Shown here: positions 46,090 through 56,208 of the stretch, piece after piece
Numbering within the stretch: position 1 is the first letter of the stretch
Layout of the letters: every line of letters begins with the position of its first letter
Assembly (NCBI RefSeq): GCF_000835495.1
Contig: NW_015622542.1
Coordinates: 1,386,485-1,450,484, forward strand
Direction: 5' to 3'
Length of the DNA stretch: 64,000 bases
Source: Cladophialophora immunda
Taxonomy: Eukaryota > Ascomycota > Eurotiomycetes > Chaetothyriales > Herpotrichiellaceae
Program-made: the position numbers and the translations under genes
The notes under the pieces: generated by a model
What the model was told of the DNA's origin: nothing
Database searches by the model: none
What the model saw: only the letters and a program-made list of their open reading frames with translations

Positions 46090-48039
46090 TTACTTCTCAA
46101 ACCCCTTTGACTCTGAACTCAGTCGCTCGATCTTCAAGTGCATGCCACCCTCTGGTCTCAGACTGACTGCCCCCCTTTCGAACTTTAAAGGGACATTTGC
46201 TGGATCGTTGAAAGTAAAGGTCCTCAATAGGTGGATCATGATTGTCTTGAATTCGAGTATTGCAAACGACTTGCCAATGCAGACGCGAGGTCCGTTCAGG
46301 AAGGAGCCCCATGCATAAGAATCTTGCGCTTCTTCAGGGAGGCCAATCTCCCATCGATCGGGATTAAAGTCTTCGACCGTTGTCCCCCAGATTCTGGGAT
46401 TATGGTGGATGACGGCGGGGACTATGTGGACCAGAGTGCCTTGGGGCACAAGCACGCCGTCAACGACGACGTCTTCTGCCGCCTCTCTATGGGCAATAAT
46501 CCCTGGAGAGAATAACAAGTTAGTCTAAAGGCCAACGCGCCATCGAGACCGGCTCTGCATACCAGGGGCATAATAACGAAAGAGTTCGCTCGTGAAATTC
46601 CTCAGATATGTGGACTTTTCAATCCCCGCAGCATCCAATTGAGCGTTGGGCGGGTAGTGCTCCAGAATCTCCTTGCGGAGCCGGGCTTGGATTTCTGGAT
46701 GGTGGGCCAGAACATACAAGGCCAACGTGAGACTCCCCGCACTCGTTTCGTGGCCTTTTAGACTTGCCCGTCAGTCTAGGGAAAGCTGATAACCGCTTGC
46801 ACTGAACTTACCGGCAGCCATGAAGTTGAGCAACTATATCAGTGTAAGTCTGAATCATAACGAGAAAGGATGGAAAACAGAAGGGCTTACATGACCTAAC
46901 ATCTCGTCTTCGTCCCAGATTTCTGCTCCTGTGCCTCTTTCCTTGATCATGATCGACAAAACATCCTTACCATTGGAAGACTCTTTGTCCTGCCCCTCCA
47001 ATTCAACTTTTCGCTGTCGAATATGTTGTCGCAATAGCCGCCTGATCGTTGCATTTGCGTTCAGGTAGTCTCTATTTGTCTTGATGGGGATCAAAGAGCG
47101 GATAGGAAGGTAGATGTTGAGAGCGCTCATGATCGCGGACCATGCAGTATTCTCAAAGACCTTTTCGTAGGCCATGGCGAACTCGGAAGGCGAGGACAGA
47201 TTGTTCATTTGGATTCCTAAACAAGCCAGCCCGATGATGTCGAGCGCCGTCTTCGAAAACAGAGAACTCACTGGGTTCGCTTAGCGACGAGGACAAGCTT
47301 GATCGATCATCTTTACAGCATACCTTCGATAAGGTCGTTGGGTCTACTGTCCGCGAGCGTTTCGATCAAAGAAGCTAATTCTTGTGCCTTTGTGTCGAAA
47401 AAAGGCAGCAGCCCCTTTATGGTACCATATGAGAATGGTACTATAGCGGGAGATCTTGGTGAGTCCCTGTACCTGAACGTAGAGCTTGAAGACGTACCGG
47501 TGAGCAGTCTCCTCTGCCTTTTATGTGCCTCTCCCTCCTCGAAAAAGAGACCGGTCCCAATGATCTCACCAAGAACGCGCCTCATAAAGCTGGGCTTGAC
47601 GAATTTGTAGCATTGAGTTTGAAGGACATCTCTCGTGGCTTTCACACTATTCAATAAGATCCCTTCACTGTTGCCGACACTGAGGAAGCGAATTACTGGA
47701 GCATCCGGGAACTGTCTCATCCAGGACAGATGCGCCTCAGCTGGGCCTGAATTGAAGAAGTTGTACGCCTGGCCAATCAAGAAATGATCATTCTGCGTAG
47801 GGAAGTTAGGCCACCAAGAAAGTCCCTAGGTCGACATGGCAAACACTGACCGTGGGCCCAGGCAGGTGGCGCAAAGGAGAGAGATATCTCGGCACAATAT
47901 AGATTCTGTAGAATTTCAGAACAAAATACTGTGCCAGACAAAGGATTAACAAAATCACAGCTGTCGGATCAAGTTGATGGAAGTTTTTGAGCAAATAGAC
48001 TTCTCCCGCCGTTATCGTAGCGCAGCTGAGGACATCCAT
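46090..48039 (-). CDS. Cytochrome P450 (second paralogue)
   Basis: Seven exons (47851-48039, 47498-47792, 47324-47440, 46891-47270, 46812-46833, 46563-46754, 46090-46502) give 535 residues. A membrane anchor (about 25-50, AVILLILCLAQYFVL) precedes LRHLPGPT. The I-helix is AGHETSAG, the heme loop is FLNGPRVCIG with Cys473, and a K-helix-like ELFRYYAPG is seen (ExxR as ELFR). Exons 2 and 3 have exactly the lengths seen in the other P450 (295 and 117 nt), and all splice positions correspond, so this is a duplicate of the first gene, now inverted. Like its partner it should be an ER monooxygenase; sequence divergence suggests a different step or regiochemistry. It is divergent from the next SnoaL gene. 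Confidence 0.92.
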
Positions 48040-48421
48040 ACTCCAGGTCCCAGCGTAGGTTCCTTGTAGCACTCGTCCTTGTTCTTTCTGCGTTTCACGG
48101 TGAGGGAGGTTTTGATTTACAGACCGCAAACAACAACAGTCTCCTTCGGCGATTTGACTCGGGCACTTGCCTTAATTAGCCGGCTATTAAATCTCGCGGG
48201 CGGCTGATCGTTTGCGAACTAGCACTCGATAGGTCGGAATATCGGCTTTCTCTGGGAAGTTTTTGGAGTTATGCTACCTATAAGGAGGACAAGGGGCTGG
48301 CTTGTCCAATTCCTGTTTCAACACCAAGCTAGCAGCTAGCCCATCTCCTGGCCCCGCGTCGGGCTTCCAACCGTACACCTGCAGACAGACAGTTATCTCC
48401 AAGTCCAACCCATCGAAAGTC
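48040..48421. promoter_or_regulatory. Divergent promoter of P450 and SnoaL genes
   Basis: The 380 bases between two divergent cluster starts must contain both promoters. They include the 10-bp palindrome TAGCCGGCTA (48177-48186) inside an AT-rich frame, and CTATAAGG near 48280 as a possible core element for the plus-strand gene. A CCGG-centred palindrome could be a target for a Zn2Cys6 dimer; this is inference. Confidence 0.45.
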
Positions 48422-48886
48422 ATGGGTAGTTTAGCTTCAGACAGGCTCGAGAAGATCGAGTACAACCGCAAACTCGCCTACAAAATCTGCGAGACATGGT
48501 CCGTCCCCAAGGGTGGAGATGTTGACCCATTCTTCGATCTTTTCCACGACGATGCCAGCTTTACCACGATGGCGCAGAAAGGCATGCTGCCGCGTCTGGC
48601 CGGGACGCTTGACAAGAAGGGCTTTCGTGATTGGGTGTACCATGAGTCCCGGATCACAGACCTGTCGGTAAAAGTGGAAGGCATTACTGCGGACGAGAAT
48701 CGCCTAGCACTCGAGGCGAGCTCAAATATGAATGTCAATGGTAACTCGTACAATAATTACTACCATTGGCTCTTTGAGATTCAAGACGGCAAGATATCTG
48801 CGGCAAGGTTCTATCTCGATACGCTCTTCGCGAAGAAGGCGATGGAGTGGATGGAGGAATCGGCGGCAAGAGAAAATCAGTCATGA
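48422..48886 (+). CDS. SnoaL-like single-domain protein
   Basis: Single exon, 154 residues. An N-terminal helix (ASDRLEKIEYNRKLAYKICETW) leads into DPFFDLFHDDASFTTMAQ, typical of the NTF2-like cone, followed by a WLFEIQDGKISAARFYLDT strand pair that ends the fold. It resembles fungal SnoaL-like proteins related to bacterial ketosteroid isomerase or polyketide cyclase folds. No strict catalytic Asp/His pair can be assigned by eye. The ATG at 48422 was chosen because an in-frame start at 48302 adds a poorly structured leader. It is divergent from the second P450 and probably co-regulated with it. Confidence 0.85.
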   Translation: MGSLASDRLEKIEYNRKLAYKICETWSVPKGGDVDPFFDLFHDDASFTTMAQKGMLPRLAGTLDKKGFRDWVYHESRITDLSVKVEGITADENRLALEASSNMNVNGNSYNNYYHWLFEIQDGKISAARFYLDTLFAKKAMEWMEESAARENQS

Positions 48887-50101
48887 GCGACGCACTGGAT
48901 GCCACTTGACCCGATGGATGTGTACTGGATAATTGTTCCAAGTGGTGTACATGACTAGGAGACAGACAATATCTAGGTATTGCAACTCAAATATACCGAA
49001 GCAGTCCTGGAAGTGGCCTAAACCGTTTCGTCTGCAGCCGTCTGCAGCAGTGAAAAGCCCCAACCTGGCGCAGAAATGACATTGCGGAGTGCGAAAGGGC
49101 TCAGCAAATCCCATGGCGACTGCTCTACTCTGCCCCACAAGCAAGAAACATTAGACAAGACTATACAGCATTTGCGCGGTAAAGTAAACCTTGTACTCGA
49201 AGATCGATTGACACTGGCAACACAGTCCTCCACAGAGATCAGCCCGTTGAGTACAACTTAACCTACCAGTCTATTCTCCCATGGGGAGGCCCTGGAAATG
49301 GGCCCATATCTCGAATTGAGCCGGCAAGATTGCTATCCAGATGTCATGAAGGATCAGCAATATGAGACCGCAGAGGAAAAGAATCCACGGAAGACAGCAC
49401 CACAATTGAATTCACCAGGCCTTTCGAGAATAGGCCTCTTTTAACAATAGATATCGCGTATATGACCAGACGTTGCGGATCCGAACGTCTAACCAAACGA
49501 CAAGGCCCTATCATATAATGAGAAAGGGGGCGCTGCCCGGAAATGAGTGCTACTGAGAGCTTTGGAATCCTCTAAGCCTCTTAATCTAGTCGCCGGAAAA
49601 GGATAGTCGCTCGATTCCAGCGTCTACGGCCTCGGGGGTGGGTCAGGCACATCTACCGTTTCGGGTAGAGGTCAACGGATGACCGTATCCACTTTGCTAC
49701 TACTCTTTCCCTCTCGGAAGCTGCCGTTCTCGGTTTTGGAGGAAACTGAGCCTGGGACGGATATACTCATTCGGGCAAAATTCTAAAGTCAGAAAGGGGA
49801 CATTGGATCCGAAATCAAGCTCCATTTCACCCAGAGCTCGCCTTTTCACCACGAAAGCGATATATTCACTTGGAGCCGTCTGACGCCCCTTGCGCATGAC
49901 CTTGATTGAGTGAGACCATGGTAAATGCCTGGGAGAGGTAGACCAAGCTCACGCTATATCGAGAGGCCACAAGCGGCGCGTTAACTCTGGAAGACCATCT
50001 GAAATACCTACAGAAAGGAGTGCCACTGCACAAAAACGTCACCACCAGTGGAAAAGAATTCGGTGGGAGATGTGTGATTGGCGAGGGCTGAGGAGGTTAG
50101 A
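48887..50101. other. 1.2 kb intergenic, no gene seen
   Basis: This gap separates convergent SnoaL and SDR genes. Frames are short. A segment near 49470-49500 superficially resembles a tRNA B-box but lacks a foldable cloverleaf. Nothing else is seen. Confidence 0.4.
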
Positions 50102-50860
50102 CTAAAACCCTAGAGGCTTCACTGCATGTCCGGCAATCAAACCGCCATCGACTGGAACCGTCACGCCGTTGACTTGTTTCGCGGCGTCGGAGAGTAAGAA
50201 CGCCGTCACATCTGCGATGTCTCGTGGCACGCCGCATCTCCGAGTGGGTGTTATTGACGCCGCCCACGCTCGATCAATCCTAGCATCCAGCAGAGGTGTG
50301 TCCACGTAGCCCGGGCATATCACGTTGACCCGGACATGATCAGGTCCAGCCTCCACAGCCGCGGTCGAGGTTAGACTGATGCAACCTGCCTTCGACGCCG
50401 AGTAGATGCCCAGATATGGCGTTGCTCGGAGCCCGCATATACTGGAGATGTTGACGATGGAGCCTCCCCCTCGCCTCTTCATCGCCGCGACTTCATACTT
50501 TAGGCAGTATGCGATCCCGGTCAAGTTGACTGCGATGACGTTCTGGAAGTCCTGAGGCTGCAGGTCTTCGAGCGATCCCAAAGGGCCCTGGATTCCAGCT
50601 GCATTGACCGCCAAATCAAGGCCCCCGAACTTTTCTTCCGTAAACTTGATGGCTTCCTCAACCGACTTCGAATCTCCTTGGTTCAGGTGGAATGGGAGCA
50701 CGGAGTCACCCAGTGACTTCGCGTTCTTCTCCGCCAGCTCCCACTGAATATCCCCCATAACGACCTTTGCGCCTTCTTGTGCCAACAGTTCCACGGTGGC
50801 AAGGCCCATGCCAGAGGCACCGCCAGTGACGAAAGCGACTTTTCCGTCAAATCTGCCCAT
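50102..50860 (-). CDS. Short-chain dehydrogenase/reductase (second)
   Basis: Single exon, 252 residues, classical SDR length. The cofactor motif is TGGASGMG (12-19), then NAAG near 86-89, a catalytic Ser in NISS (about 139-140), and the YSASK motif with Tyr153 and Lys157. Asp37 in VMGDIQ after strand 2 favours NAD over NADP. PGYVDTPL and VTVPVDGG complete the pattern. It resembles bacterial-type alcohol or dihydrodiol dehydrogenases (2,5-dichloro-2,5-cyclohexadiene-1,4-diol group) as much as reductases. Its intronless structure contrasts with the three-exon SDR at 39778-40794, so the two are not recent duplicates. Role in the cluster is inferred from location only. Confidence 0.92.
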   Translation of the reverse strand: MGRFDGKVAFVTGGASGMGLATVELLAQEGAKVVMGDIQWELAEKNAKSLGDSVLPFHLNQGDSKSVEEAIKFTEEKFGGLDLAVNAAGIQGPLGSLEDLQPQDFQNVIAVNLTGIAYCLKYEVAAMKRRGGGSIVNISSICGLRATPYLGIYSASKAGCISLTSTAAVEAGPDHVRVNVICPGYVDTPLLDARIDRAWAASITPTRRCGVPRDIADVTAFLLSDAAKQVNGVTVPVDGGLIAGHAVKPLGF

Positions 50861-51702
50861 ATTTGGTAATTGATGGTGTCAGGGCTTACTGCTCCTATTG
50901 GTAGCAGTGGTTGGATCCAGTAGTCCTTGTTATTCGACCCTGCAAAAAGAGCTCGAGCAACAATATTAGTTACTTATCCTCGTTTTCGGCAATGTTCACC
51001 TTTCTGGCCGGAGCGAACAGCTTGTTTCGGCGTGGAAATAAGTTGCTGTACCTGGGTATGCCCAAATTTGAAGGCGGTAATCTTGGGCCACAACAAGAAA
51101 GAGGCTCACCGTGCATCTTCATTTGTCAATTTCCTGTCCACAATACCGCCCCATTTGCGGGAGGTTGGTCCTAGTACCGGGTAGAGAGGGTTGGCTACCC
51201 TACAAACAGTAAGCGGCACCTGCCTACGTATAGAAGAGAAAGCGGGTCCGGGCTGGGAGACACCTGTTTCAGTATGTCTAGGGTTCGGCCTCTGATCCGG
51301 CGACAGAGCGACTGCTAAACGACAGATTTAGAATATCCGGTGGTATTAGGGGGCATATCCGCTCTGGCGGCGCTTCTGCATTCATCATCTTGGCCCTCGA
51401 ATGCGGATTCATGGCTCGGCTACACAAGGCAATATCGAGGCATTTCGAGGGGTTTGATCATCTCCACCTTAACCATGAAAGTAAATAATTTGTGCCTAAC
51501 AATCATGCTGTTACGCCCGGAGCGGAGCGTTTAGCCCGGAGCCTCAAGCGGTGGTTAAAATCCGAGACCCGAAACCAAATATCGTAGTCACCAGAACAGG
51601 TCAGATCACGACAACTACCGCCGGCAAGCATCAGGTTTTTCTGCCTTGAAATATCACAAAGTGGACTGGAATCATCCCAATTCCCCAGCATCACAGGTAT
51701 CA
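50861..51702. other. Divergent promoter region of SDR and SnoaL genes
   Basis: No gene is seen in these 840 bases. Two direct copies of GCCCGGAGC (51515-51523 and 51534-51542) lie about 160-190 bases before the next start and may be regulator sites; this is weak inference. Confidence 0.4.
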
Positions 51703-52588
51703 ATGTTTGACGACGTGAAAAGTAAGAAGGGTCGCTCGGAATGGCATTATTTGGTACGAGATCTGCGTGTTCAAGGATCGTGGGGCTAATCTGGCATCTT
51801 GCTGTCTACCCAGGATGACCTGACGACTCTCGATAACCTGCACTCAACTTTGCCCTTTCCTCTGAGTGCCTACCACAAACCGGAACTGAGGAAGGAAGAA
51901 GAAGAGATTTTCGAGCATTATCGAAATTGGATGGAATTTAACGACAATAGATTCGCGACAAACCCAGAAGAAGGCGCCGAATTCTACGACGGTGCGCAAG
52001 TCTTGTACTATGACTTGATGGGCCTCATTCCACGTATGTCGCCTTGCAGGCTTTTCGGTGTCTCTTTGCACTACACTACTAACAATCCAAGGCGGCGCGT
52101 TCGTGGATCACTTTTACCATATTGGGCGTGAGTAACTTCATGGAGCAAGCTGAAACAACGCGACAGACAGTTTTGACGGCGTGAATCTCCTTTTAGCATA
52201 CTTCGCAAAGTCTCACATCGGTTACAAAGACATGGAAATCATTGCGACTGCTCCGGACTTTGGGTTTTGCAACATGGAACAGGTTGGTCCAGTCGGCATT
52301 GGGTTCTGAGAAGCTCCCACTGACACTCCTCCCGAGCATTACTACGGCGTCAGCACAGATGGACATAACTTTGACTTCAAGTTCCGCTATACCGGTCTTC
52401 TGCGGAAAAGAGAAGGGGTCTGGAAGTGGATCCAGGAACACGTCTCGTTTCCAGCCAACATCGCGACTCAAAAGGCCGATTTCACTTGCAGTCAAGACGC
52501 GGGGGAGCATCTGAGGATGCAGGACGAGGACAACAAGACCAGAGATGAGCTCAACACCCAGAAAAAGCCAACGGCCCAACAACTCTGA
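51703..52588 (+). CDS. SnoaL/DUF4440-like protein, five exons
   Basis: Five exons (51703-51753, 51814-52033, 52092-52127, 52167-52282, 52337-52588) give 224 residues with closing phases. The chain reads from SEWHYLDDLTTLDNLHS through EEEEIFEHYRNWMEF, VDHFYHIGHSFDGVN and DFGFCNMEQHYYGVSTDGHNF to FKFRYTGLLRKREGVWKWIQ and a charged tail. The last part, a polar strand pair with a Trp-rich end, is characteristic of SnoaL-like or calmodulin-kinase-II-association-domain-type cones. Two acceptors (CAAG, CGAG) are non-consensus but needed for the frame. An extra upstream exon is possible because the start lies only a few bases after a CACAG. Function is unknown; presence in the cluster suggests an isomerase or cyclase role. 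Confidence 0.72.
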
Positions 52589-52822
52589 GTGCTTGAGGGT
52601 ACAATCCACTTGAGTGGTAATTTGGATAGAGCCAGCATCGAGACTGTCCAGCATCGACTTGACTAAGTGACAGTATTTGCATTTGCTCTCCATTGCACTT
52701 CTTGGATCTGATCAACACTCCTCCTGGCCTCAGGCCTGCATTGCCTTTATCCAAGGGGCACTATCCTTTGTCTTCTGTCAATGCTACTCTGGAGACATTC
52801 CATTATTGGGAACGACAATGGA

Positions 52823-53302
52823 TCAACTTACACCCCAGACCTTGTACAGAGTACCTTTCGGGTTCGTCGAGGTATCTCCTTGAAAGTGAATCTGTGCAAT
52901 GAACTCGGTCACCACTTCGTTGCCGTTCTTGAGTCCCGCAGTGAGCCGGCCAATGAGCACCAGATCACTGTAGTCCTGCTTGCCTGGATAGACCTGCAGT
53001 ACCTCGTGCTTGCGGGAGCTGATGGTGTCCCAAGCGGTTTCCCGGCTTTGCTTGATGGCTTCGAGCCGGAGAATTAGTCCTATTGGATGATGACTTTGGA
53101 AGTAACAAGCTTGCTGACCTTCGGATCCTTCGGCTTTGCCGTGCATGCCAAAGACAGTGGCGTCGGGAGCGTACAGTGCTGCTAGTTGTTCTCCAGAGCC
53201 AGGGCTCTTCGAGTCAACCGTCGTGAAAAGATGCTCAAGCCAGTCTCTCAGTGCAAGCGGCACCGGAAGATCGGGTGGCCAGATGGTATTTGCTAGAGCC
53301 AT
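52823..53302 (-). CDS. SnoaL-like single-domain protein
   Basis: Two exons (53119-53302 and 52823-53058) give 139 residues; the 60-nt intron (GTCAGC, branch ACTAAT, acceptor CGAAG) has no stop and a length divisible by three, so an unspliced 159-residue form is also readable. The spliced form fits the family better: WLEHLFTTVDSKSPG, YAPDATVFGMHGKAEG, SRETAWDTISSRKHEVLQVYP. This pattern of fungal SnoaL-like proteins is common beside oxidative gene sets. It is divergent from the large FAD monooxygenase at 53746 and convergent with the five-exon SnoaL gene. Confidence 0.82.
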   Translation of the reverse strand: MALANTIWPPDLPVPLALRDWLEHLFTTVDSKSPGSGEQLAALYAPDATVFGMHGKAEGSEGQQACYFQSHHPIGLILRLEAIKQSRETAWDTISSRKHEVLQVYPGKQDYSDLVLIGRLTAGLKNGNEVVTEFIAQIHFQGDTSTNPKGTLYKVWGVS

Positions 53303-53745
53303 CTCGGTGTGCGTAATTTTGAAGCTCAGTGCTCACCATATAACTCCGCGTAGGTCCTGAAACTATGGGAACGTTGATATCTGAGCCAGAAGCCGCACTT
53401 CTCCTATGTATGTACGTACCAAGGATAGCCATACCTGTAGAGGGGAGCTTTAACAGGATTCCAACAGCTGCGCGTCTCAATTGAATTCTCGGCCCGCAGA
53501 ACCACTTCACTCCCTGGTTGGGCGAATGGAAGTCGACCGTCCAAAATTGACCGGCCCGAAATGTATTCAGTCGCATTCCTGACTTCAATTCCTTGAGCAG
53601 TCTTTGCCCAGAAAGGTGAGTATGTAGTTACTGCTCTTCTGGTCAATCACCTGTCTCTCATCCCCCTAGAGCCGCAAAGCTGTGGGCACCTCAGCCGAGT
53701 TCGTCAAGGCAGCTTCTCGTTGAAATTGTGGGTGTGTGGACATCC
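53303..53745. promoter_or_regulatory. Divergent promoter of SnoaL and FAD monooxygenase genes
   Basis: The 440 bases lie between two divergent starts and must carry both promoters. TTGACCGGCCCG occurs near 53547. No gene is seen; a minus-strand frame of 117 codons here has no domain. Confidence 0.45.
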
Positions 53746-55850
53746 ATGGACGCCCCGTCTCCGGAATCGAGCAATCTCCACGCCAACGGGGAAGAGGTTG
53801 TGGAAACCCTTGACGACAGGACCATCTTGATCGCCGGGGGAGGGCCCGTTGGCCTTCTCGTAGCATCAGTACTGGCACACTATGGCTTGAAAAGCATTGT
53901 GCTGGAACGGAACGAGACGACCACAAAGTCAGCGTCCACGGATCCCCCCTACAAAATGGTACTGATCGGTGCACAGATGGCCGAAGATGGATCTTACCAA
54001 CATACGGTCCATGGAATTATTGAGGCGGCTTGGAATCTCCGACGACGTCAGGAACCTTGGTATGTATTCTTCCTATTCGTGTTCGTTGCCAGAGCTGATG
54101 ATATTCCTTGCCACCAGGTGTACCTCAGACGACACCCTACAATGTGTATATCACCCCGGGACTGGGTGAGCCGGCCCCGACAACGTCGTGGGAATTTCCG
54201 TCCAACGTGGAGTTGAGGGCACAGTTCAGAGAACGCAACGATGGCAGCATGCCGCAAGAGCCGTGGCAAAGGATTTCGCAGGCCATATTTGAGAGCTACT
54301 TGAAGGACCGGTGCGACCGCAATCCCCTAATAGATTGCAGGTTCGGCTGGAAAGTCGAAAGGGCCGCGGAGACCGTGGAGGGTGTCCATGTTGATGCCGT
54401 CCGCATCCAAAGTGGCAAAACGGTCAAGATGTTCACGAAATACTTGGTCGGGTGTGATGGCGCATCGAGCCGTGTGCGACGAGATATGAGTATCGCTCTC
54501 GACGGAGGGCCGGTGTAGGTTTGGTCTCGTCTCGTGCCTGATCGGGTCTCTTCCCGCTGACAATTCGAAGCCCCGGATATGTGCTCTTGGTCCACTTCCG
54601 ATCCCGGGACCTCGAGAAGTTACACAAGCACGGCCGTTTCTGGCATCTTTTCGTCTACGGCGAGGAGGGCTTAAGCGGTGCAGCGATCTGTCAAGACGAC
54701 GAGTACGTCTTTACAACGCATTTGCTGCTGCCGCTAGGAGTGGACCATACCCAAATTGGGCCGCACGAGGCGGCCTACAAAGCCCTGGCGGGCATGGGAA
54801 GCCCCTACGAGTTCCAAATCGACGAGGTACTGGTCAGCTCCACCTATCGACATAGTATCGCAGTTGCGAGGCAGTATCGCAGCCAGATGGGCAAGGTGTT
54901 CCTCGCCGGAGATGCCGCACATCAGAATATCCCCACTGGGGGGTATGGCATGAACATGGTGAGTTCTTTTTATTGCTGTGTAGGCTTGATCATTGCTCCC
55001 ACGCTGATTTTCTTACAAGGGGGTTGGCGACGCCTTTGACATTGGTTGGAAGTTAGCTGCCGTCATCAATGGACATGCCGGGCTCGGTCTTCTCGATTCT
55101 TACGAAGAGGAACGACGCCCCGTGGCCCTGCAAAGCATCCAAAGATCCGGGATACACATGGAAACGCACCTCGCGCTTTCTCGCCTGCTCGGAGCCAAGC
55201 CTAGAGAAGTGCTTGAGGATTCCGACAGAGGGCATGAAATCAGAAACAATATAGTTGAGCACTATCGAGCGAACAACGGCGAAAACACAGACTGGGGTAT
55301 TGAAATGGACATTCGGCATCGGTCGTGCGTGTATCCGTCGAAACAGGAGGGCGATGCAGTCGAACCTGAATGGAGTCCAGGGCGGTATGCCCCTAGCACG
55401 TTTATCGGTTCGCGCGCACCTCACGTCTTTCTCGGGGATGGAACCTCGATATTCGACCTTTACGGGAAATATTGGACCCTTTTTCAGTTCAGTGACCCCG
55501 AAGGCGAGGAGGACGGAGAATCTGGTGCTCTCCTGGCAGCTGCAGATGCTCTGAATGTGCCCATTAAGCGTGTGGTCCTTCGAGGCGAAGAAAACGCCCA
55601 GACAGTCTGGCAAAAGCGTTTTGTGTTGGTCCGAGCAGATGGCCATGTCGCTTGGCGCGGTGATGAAGCTCCCAACGGCGAGAGAGCAGAAGAGATATTG
55701 TCTCTTGTCACTGGACGGCAAGCAGCAGCTCGAATAGGTGTCGATGAAGCTCCAAGGCAACGCGACGTGCACCAATTCGCGGCTACTGAAAAGTTGACCA
55801 CCCAGCTGGAGGAATACAAGTTGGAAAAGATGGGTGCAATGCAGTCATAG
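53746..55850 (+). CDS. FAD monooxygenase, phenol-hydroxylase (PheA/TfdB) type
   Basis: Five exons (53746-53927, 53977-54059, 54118-54514, 54571-54958, 55020-55850) give 626 residues; all phases close. The FAD fold is ILIAGGGPVGLLVASVLAHYG; WPKMDLTNIRSMELLRRLG follows, then the DG motif VGCDGASSRVRR and the GD motif VFLAGDAAHQNIPTGGYGMN. A C-terminal domain of about 170 residues (APHVFLGDGTSIFDLYGKYWTLFQF, RFVLVRADGHVAWRG) is the thioredoxin-like fold typical of this group. Members hydroxylate phenols or polyketide-derived rings with NADPH and oxygen. It is distinct from the smaller salicylate-hydroxylase-type enzyme at 35762-37360. It forms the right end of the coherent cluster. Confidence 0.92.
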
Positions 55851-56208
55851 AACGTGGTTATCGTTATAGCCTCCTTAGATACATCTCTGAGCGGCCAAAA
55901 AAGGTAGATTAGACACCTTGCATACCGTCCAGCCCAGCCGACGGAACATTATGCAGCAGGTGCAATCCGGTCTGTTTAGACATCAACATCTGTCGTATGT
56001 GGAAGAACAACATCCCTGTGATCAACTTAGAGAACGATAGCCTCCATTCAACTTTGTGCCTCTGGGTTTCTGTATATGGGTGATCGCAGCGAAGGAGCAC
56101 ATCGGCGTAAAATTCGTTGGCCTGCTTGATATCGATGTCGTCGAGACGGTCTAGAATATCGCCACCGCATTCGGCGGGCTAGCAACTTCTCCGGGCACCT
56201 GTGGATGT
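55851..56208. other. Right edge of the cluster
   Basis: The 358 bases hold no gene. A minus-strand frame of 63 codons at 55909-56100 has no domain. Confidence 0.45.

Noticed and set aside
45760..46110. Plus-strand frame of 116 codons between the regulator and the second P450
   Set aside because: It overlaps the P450 3' end, and no homology, domain or splice extension was seen.
49440..49510. tRNA-like B-box (GTTCGGATCC on the minus strand)
   Set aside because: Flanking bases do not form a T-stem, and no A-box or acceptor stem pairs; not a tRNA gene.
32261..55850. Hidden PKS, NRPS or terpene synthase in the cluster
   Set aside because: The gaps between genes are at most 1.2 kb and show no ketosynthase, adenylation or aspartate-rich cyclase motifs.
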